A DNA stretch of 64,000 nt from Rotaria sp. Silwood1 (Eukaryota > Rotifera > Eurotatoria > Philodinida > Philodinidae), in assembly GCA_905250075.1 (NCBI GenBank), contig CAJNOP010000025.1, positions 131,669 to 195,668 on the forward strand, read 5' to 3'. A model generated the notes under the pieces. That model was not told the origin of the DNA. It worked only from the letters and a program-made list of their open reading frames with translations, and searched no databases. Positions 59,120 through 64,000 of the stretch are shown here, piece after piece. The position numbers were made by a program, and so were the translations under genes. Position 1 is the first letter of the stretch. Each line of letters starts with the position of its first letter.

Positions 59120-60946
59120 TTATTGTCGGATACATTGAGTTTTGCTAGTGAGTTCAGCTGGACAAGATACTTGTTTGAAACTCATTGTTGGATTATCAGC
59201 ACCCATAAACCAATCAAATCGCCAATAACAACCTGTTTGAAGAACAGCTGGTAAACCAGAACAATTTGATCTTTGACTAACACCACCATATGTTTGACCC
59301 CATGAATATGAACCAGGAAATTGCCTTGAGCATCCATCGAATAGACCAACTCCACCACCAGGCATTTGAAGATCAAAATGATTATTACCAAGATCACCAC
59401 CTGTATTTGTTACTTGAACTATTAATTCTTTACCAACAACGGGTCCCGATGTAAATATCAATGAATAACAAGCACAACACCAATCTGCTTCACTTTGGCC
59501 CTAAGAATAAAACAATATTACATTCATATTTTCTTAATTTCAATAAATGAACGCAATGTTTTTATTTTCTTACAGCAATATGAGCAGCAGCAAAACCATA
59601 TGAAAGAGTTGAACTAACATTCCATGGTTGCTGATTAACACACATATAAGCTGAACCACCATTACAACCTGATTGAGTATTAGGATCAGTAATAGTTGTA
59701 GTACCATCTTGTGCACATGTTCTAACTGGACTTGTCACAGAAGCTTTACCTGACCATGCACAACTTGCTTTACAACAATCCCAATACCGAGTAGTAACAC
59801 CGGCTTGACGACTTGTATCTACAGACAATGTTGCTGTACCAATGGTACTACTTGAAGCAGATGAAGAACCAGATGATGTTCCTGATTGTAAACATTGAGA
59901 ATAATATTGATTCGTAACGACACATATCGATTGAGAACAACATGTTGGACCAGTCCATCCAATACCACCACATTGTCCCCACAAAGCACTGCAACCTACT
60001 GTAAAAATAAAAACAATAGAGAAAACTAAGAAAAAAGAACAATCAATGGAAGATTTTGCTCATATAAATATAAACATTATTTATTTTGTTGATGAAATAT
60101 ACACAATTTAATAATTTTATTTTTACTGATGTCTATTATTTTAAGAATCATGTGTGAGCTAGCTAATGTACGAATAAGCTATATGATAAACTGCTCTCGA
60201 AATATTCTGCATTTCATACAGTAGATGTCCATGAAGTAAACCAAATCTGATATACGTACGATTGGCTGAACTACTAGAGCTTGATGATGATGGTGGTTGT
60301 GTTGGTCCTTGCAAGCATTGTGAGTACCAATCATTACTATACGTGCATACGTATGGTGCGCAACAAGTTGTTGGACCAGTCCATCCAATACCAGCACATT
60401 GTCCCCACAAAGCACTGCAACCTTCTATAAACACAAACAAAGAAATTTAAGAGAAAACATCAATCAATGAAAGCGTTCGCTCCTATAAACACATCATAAT
60501 TTATTGTGTTGATGAAATATGAGCGATTTAATAGTTTTTTTTTACTACGATCTATCATTCTAACAATTATATCTGAGTTAGCTACTATTTGAATAAGCTA
60601 TGTGATGATAAACTCTGGTCTTCTGAATATTCAACATTTCATGAAGCAGCTGTCCATGAAATAAACGAAACTTGATATACTTACGATTGGCTGAACTACT
60701 AGAGCTTGATCCTTGCAAGCATTGTGAGTACCAATCATTACTATACGTGCATACGTATGGTGCACAACAAGTTGTTGGGCCAGTCCATCCAATACCACCA
60801 CACTGATCCCATTGAGCTGCACATGGAGCTATACAAATGATTAAAAAAGCAACAAAAATTATAAATCGTTTGTGTGAAAAATTCCTCTTACTTGTCTTTG
60901 GTAGATTTGACAATCCAATCAACAAAATCAAAATAAATTGCAACAT
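59120..60946 (-). CDS. secreted GH45 endoglucanase with three CBM1 modules
   Basis: Five minus-strand exons, 60946-60892, 60828-60685, 60424-60260, 59998-59574 and 59500-59120, join in frame to 389 aa. Exon 1 is a signal peptide ([18 protein letters not shown]). Exons 2, 3 and the start of exon 4 each encode a CBM1 cellulose-binding module ([11 protein letters not shown]... to YSQCL) with the planar aromatics kept, joined by Ser-rich linkers. The GH45 domain follows with [11 protein letters not shown] (general base D195), [10 protein letters not shown] (D299 and acid D306) and CYWRFDWF, so all known catalytic Asp residues are present. The enzyme cleaves internal beta-1,4 bonds of cellulose outside the cell or in the gut. 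CBM1 and this GH45 subfamily are chiefly fungal, so lateral origin is likely; the short introns show it is domesticated. Exon 4 has tandem acceptors (59998 or 59995), a three-base choice. An acceptor-like ATTTTAG ends 12 bases before the ATG. Confidence 0.95.
59999..60684. repeat. tandem duplication of CBM1 exon plus intron
   Basis: The intron at 60425-60684 and the intron at 59999-60259 are homologous along their length. Shared plus-strand words include GTTGATGAAATAT, GAATAAGCTAT, CATTTCATACAG/CATTTCATGAAG and GTCCATGAA. The exons between are more alike still; CTTGCAAGCATTGTGAGTAC and the next 40 bases are identical in exons 2 and 3. This is a direct exon-plus-intron duplication. Confidence 0.88.
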
Positions 60947-60959
60947 TATTTATGGCCTC

Positions 60960-63900
60960 TAAAATATTTACATAGACAATAATTTACACTATTTTACATT
61001 TAACGAACATTTTTACTTTGAATTATGAGCTTGAAACGTCAATTTTTCTTCTAATATACTTATCATTTGTTTTCTCTCCATTTATAGCTGCTTGTATTGA
61101 GTACAGTCATTTGGACATTGCATTGTTGTTTGCTATGTACTTTTATGTCCTTTTTTTCTCAAGTACAGCATATTGCGCTGTTAGATTTTTGATGAGTAAC
61201 ATAGAATAATGCAAAGAAAATGATCATACTTGTTTTCAATATTTTGACTCGTCAACATAATTATGTTTACCTTGTTTTCGTACAATGTTCGCTAGATTAT
61301 ATCTACATAAACGAAAATGAAAGTACATACTGGATGAGTCAACATGCGTGATCGACGTGATTCGTGTTCATACAGACAATATTTTTTCGTTACTCAAGGA
61401 CATGAGTGATATGCTTTAGGTATGCTCGCATAAGTATGCAGTGGAGCAAGTTAATGATAATATTAATAAAAAAACAAACTGATCAAAGATTGAAACATAT
61501 CACAATCATCAAAATATAACTATCAAAAAAAAAAGTAAAATGAGTAATAAGTATACTAATGTTGCAGATTTGATTTTTAAAAAAGCTTGTTCATTATCAT
61601 ATGAACATTTGAAGTCTTTTACTTACAATTCTGATATGAACTAGCTAAACAGAGAATATAATTAACTTATGAATTCTAAACTTCAGTTCATGATCATGAA
61701 TTTTAATCTATTTATATGTTTTTTTTTTGGCGAGACATGTTATGATTCATCATAGATGTAACGTAATAAGACACTATTTATCTATTTCAAAGTACTAAAT
61801 AGAAAATAACAGAATAAACATTGATTAATTTGTTTATAACTGATTATTGTTATTCAAAAACAAAATTGTATAGGATTTAAAGCGTCATAGTGTTGTTCAC
61901 AAACATTCAAATATTCATTTATTATTATAAAATATATTCATCTATCAATCAATGGTATTTTTTTAATCATATTTGCTTGTTTTTCCTCTCTTCTACACAC
62001 GTGTATAATCCGTTTTTTTGTCTTATGCGATGCATACGAAAATCCATCGAACTTAACCATATGAATTTCACCTCTCTTTCTTCATTGCACTTTGCTGAAA
62101 TTTCATCTTTTAAGGTTCGTCTTGCGATGCACTACGATGATGATAAGTCCAAAGTCTGTTCTCTCCTTGTTTGTTATGAAATATAAAGGTGAAAAAAATA
62201 AAGTACCATGTCTCCAGGTTGGTACTTCATTTCACCTTTGCTTTTTTCCTGTATCAAGTAAATTTGACAAAGAACATTATATTAATCATGTATGCCATTG
62301 TCATATATGTTACCTATACATGTCATTTGCATGTTCATTTCCACTATGATACATGTAAATAAATAAAACCAATGAGATTTTTTAAATACAAGTTTGATTT
62401 ATTACACTAAAAGAGACTACCTTCATCAATTCTTTTGATTGATATTGAATGATAGGCCCTTATTTATGATAATCAGTAAGAAATTCGGATAACGTATTGA
62501 AGATTATGAACATGAAATATATAGATGATGTACAATGAATATAGATATAATTATTCGATAATCATCGTCCGAACAAAAACAAGTCTCAAACTATATTTCT
62601 AATAACAAAAGACTGAAAATAGACAGATTGAAGTAGAACAATCCGTTTGTTTTATTTTGATTGATTCACATATATCTTTTGCTATTCAATTGAAGTTGAT
62701 TTGTACAGCAAAAAAATTCAATATCTCTCTAATGTTGTGAAGCACTATCTAAAAGTAATGTTAAAATATATACAGTGCGAAATTTACATTCGACAGATCG
62801 TCACAGATGCGTTAGAGATAGCTCGTCACAGGCATGATAAAAACTCGTAAAAACATCTCTTCTTCAGGAGACATCGTCACAGACGTCATTAATATAATAC
62901 AATCAGCGATCGTTTACGAATAATGCGTGATGATAATATCTAAGCGACTTGTTTTTTTTGTATTTCTAAAGGATTAAGTAAAAGGATCGAGAAGAAATAA
63001 GCTCTAAAATAGATAGAATAAAGTAATCTTGTTGAGATTGCCAAGCATAACTGCATCAAGTTTCATATTTTAATTTCATGCGAACTGTCTTAACAGCTTT
63101 TCTATTTCTATTCAAAATTAATATAGTAAAGCAGTCACTTAGACCAGTAAAAATACTGTAATATACTAACAATTTTACTACAAATTTTTCATTGCTAAGA
63201 TCGAATATTCTCTATAATGAAAATAAATCATCTATTTATTTATCATGGAAAATTCAAATAATCGAATAAACTTTTTCTATTTACAAGGAAAAACAAATCA
63301 TTTTATAGTGCGTTGATGATTTTTTTTTTGGATATACAATTCTAACTGAATATCAAAAAATTCATTGGTTTTAATAGATTATCTTCTTATAAGTTATCTA
63401 TTGTAAAAGCAATTACATGAATAGTTGTTAGGTTTGTCGTCAAAGTATTGATAAATAATATTATTCTTCGTTTAGTAACAACTAAAACGTGTTGATAACA
63501 AATTAGATTCGTTATATTCTTTTTACTATAATAAACAGAAATAAAACTTGAAGTGATAATATACATATAAAATAGGTTCGAGTATTACTATGGATAGAGA
63601 AAATAATAATCAATGTTGTGGCTCAGTGAGAAGTCTATATTCGGTGTTAGTAGAAATACTATCCAATGTAACATGTAAAATACAGTGAACTAAAATATTT
63701 GATGTAAAACTGTTTTGTTTTAAACTAAAACTTCGTTGAAAAGAACCTGCAGTGAAATTTTGTTTTTGCTTTGGTGTTTTATGAATTCTATGACATTTCT
63801 CAATGTGTGTATTTTAGAATATGAGTCTTGAAAACGTATTTTTCAAAAGAAGATTATCAAATGACTAATTATATCGAACATTGTTACAAAAACCATGATG

Positions 63901-64000
63901 GCTACTGTAAACAATCAACTCTTTCATTCGCATAGACATAATCTAAAATCATTTTTGTCTTCTTTGTCTTGGTCTCCATAACAATGTAACAGAAGAAAGT
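60960..64000. other. intergenic, no gene seen
   Basis: Open frames at 61018-61209 and 61890-62349 overlap each other or lack features. Around 62795-62885 the word CGTCACAG recurs three times. No tRNA or inverted repeat was recognised to the window end. Confidence 0.4.

Noticed and set aside
60829..60891. unspliced reading through the first cellulase intron
   Set aside because: The frame is open and gives an apparent second hydrophobic stretch, but the GTAAGA...GTATAG intron restores a normal short signal peptide and keeps phase with every later exon.
1..64000. CRISPR array, bacterial operon, or prophage
   Set aside because: No direct-repeat/spacer array, no ribosome-binding sites or tight gene clusters; spliced genes and nuclear tRNA introns show eukaryotic nuclear DNA.

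Overview
The window looks like nuclear DNA of a small invertebrate, most probably a bdelloid rotifer. It is AT-rich, most introns are 54-105 nt, and the genes are metazoan (chimaerin, GHITM, a peptide-receptor GPCR, a smoothelin-domain protein, a macin-type antimicrobial peptide). Alongside them sits a fungal-type GH45 cellulase with three CBM1 cellulose-binding modules, a decayed FLYWCH/MULE transposase, and interstitial TGTGGG-type repeats, which I recall as the bdelloid telomere unit. The assignment is inference; there is no rRNA or mitochondrial marker here.

Layout. 1-13 kb: a two-exon hydrophilic 79-aa protein (2322-2624), a broken Thr/Ser-rich mucin-like gene (4690-6335, minus), a 0.68-kb foldback element (8347-9026), a dead FLYWCH-MULE transposase (about 9390-10800) and a tRNA-derived SINE candidate (about 11145-11434). 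13-23 kb: a complete chimaerin-like Rac-GAP gene (SH2-C1-RhoGAP, minus, 13434-17856), whose first intron is almost entirely one giant inverted repeat, then a six-exon smoothelin-domain gene (22036-22868, minus). 25-36 kb: a membrane-anchored CAP protein, a classical SDR, an RDH-like SDR facing it tail-to-tail, and GHITM. 37-55 kb: a secreted macin-like peptide, then about 17.6 kb without a recognisable protein gene, holding two intron-containing tRNA-Ser(GCT) genes and a cluster of foldback elements. 55-61 kb: an allatostatin-A/galanin-type GPCR and the GH45 cellulase (minus). I see no gene in 61-64 kb.

The protein genes form no operon or pathway; they are ordinary scattered single genes. The two SDR genes are neighbours but from different subfamilies. 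Exon structures were reconstructed by hand: GT-AG sites with reading phase preserved across every junction. The most striking non-coding theme is the density of long imperfect inverted repeats. At least a dozen foldback (MITE-like) elements of 0.14-1.4 kb were found, two of them making up nearly all of an intron. The second theme is tandem duplication of a CBM1-encoding exon together with its intron in the cellulase gene.
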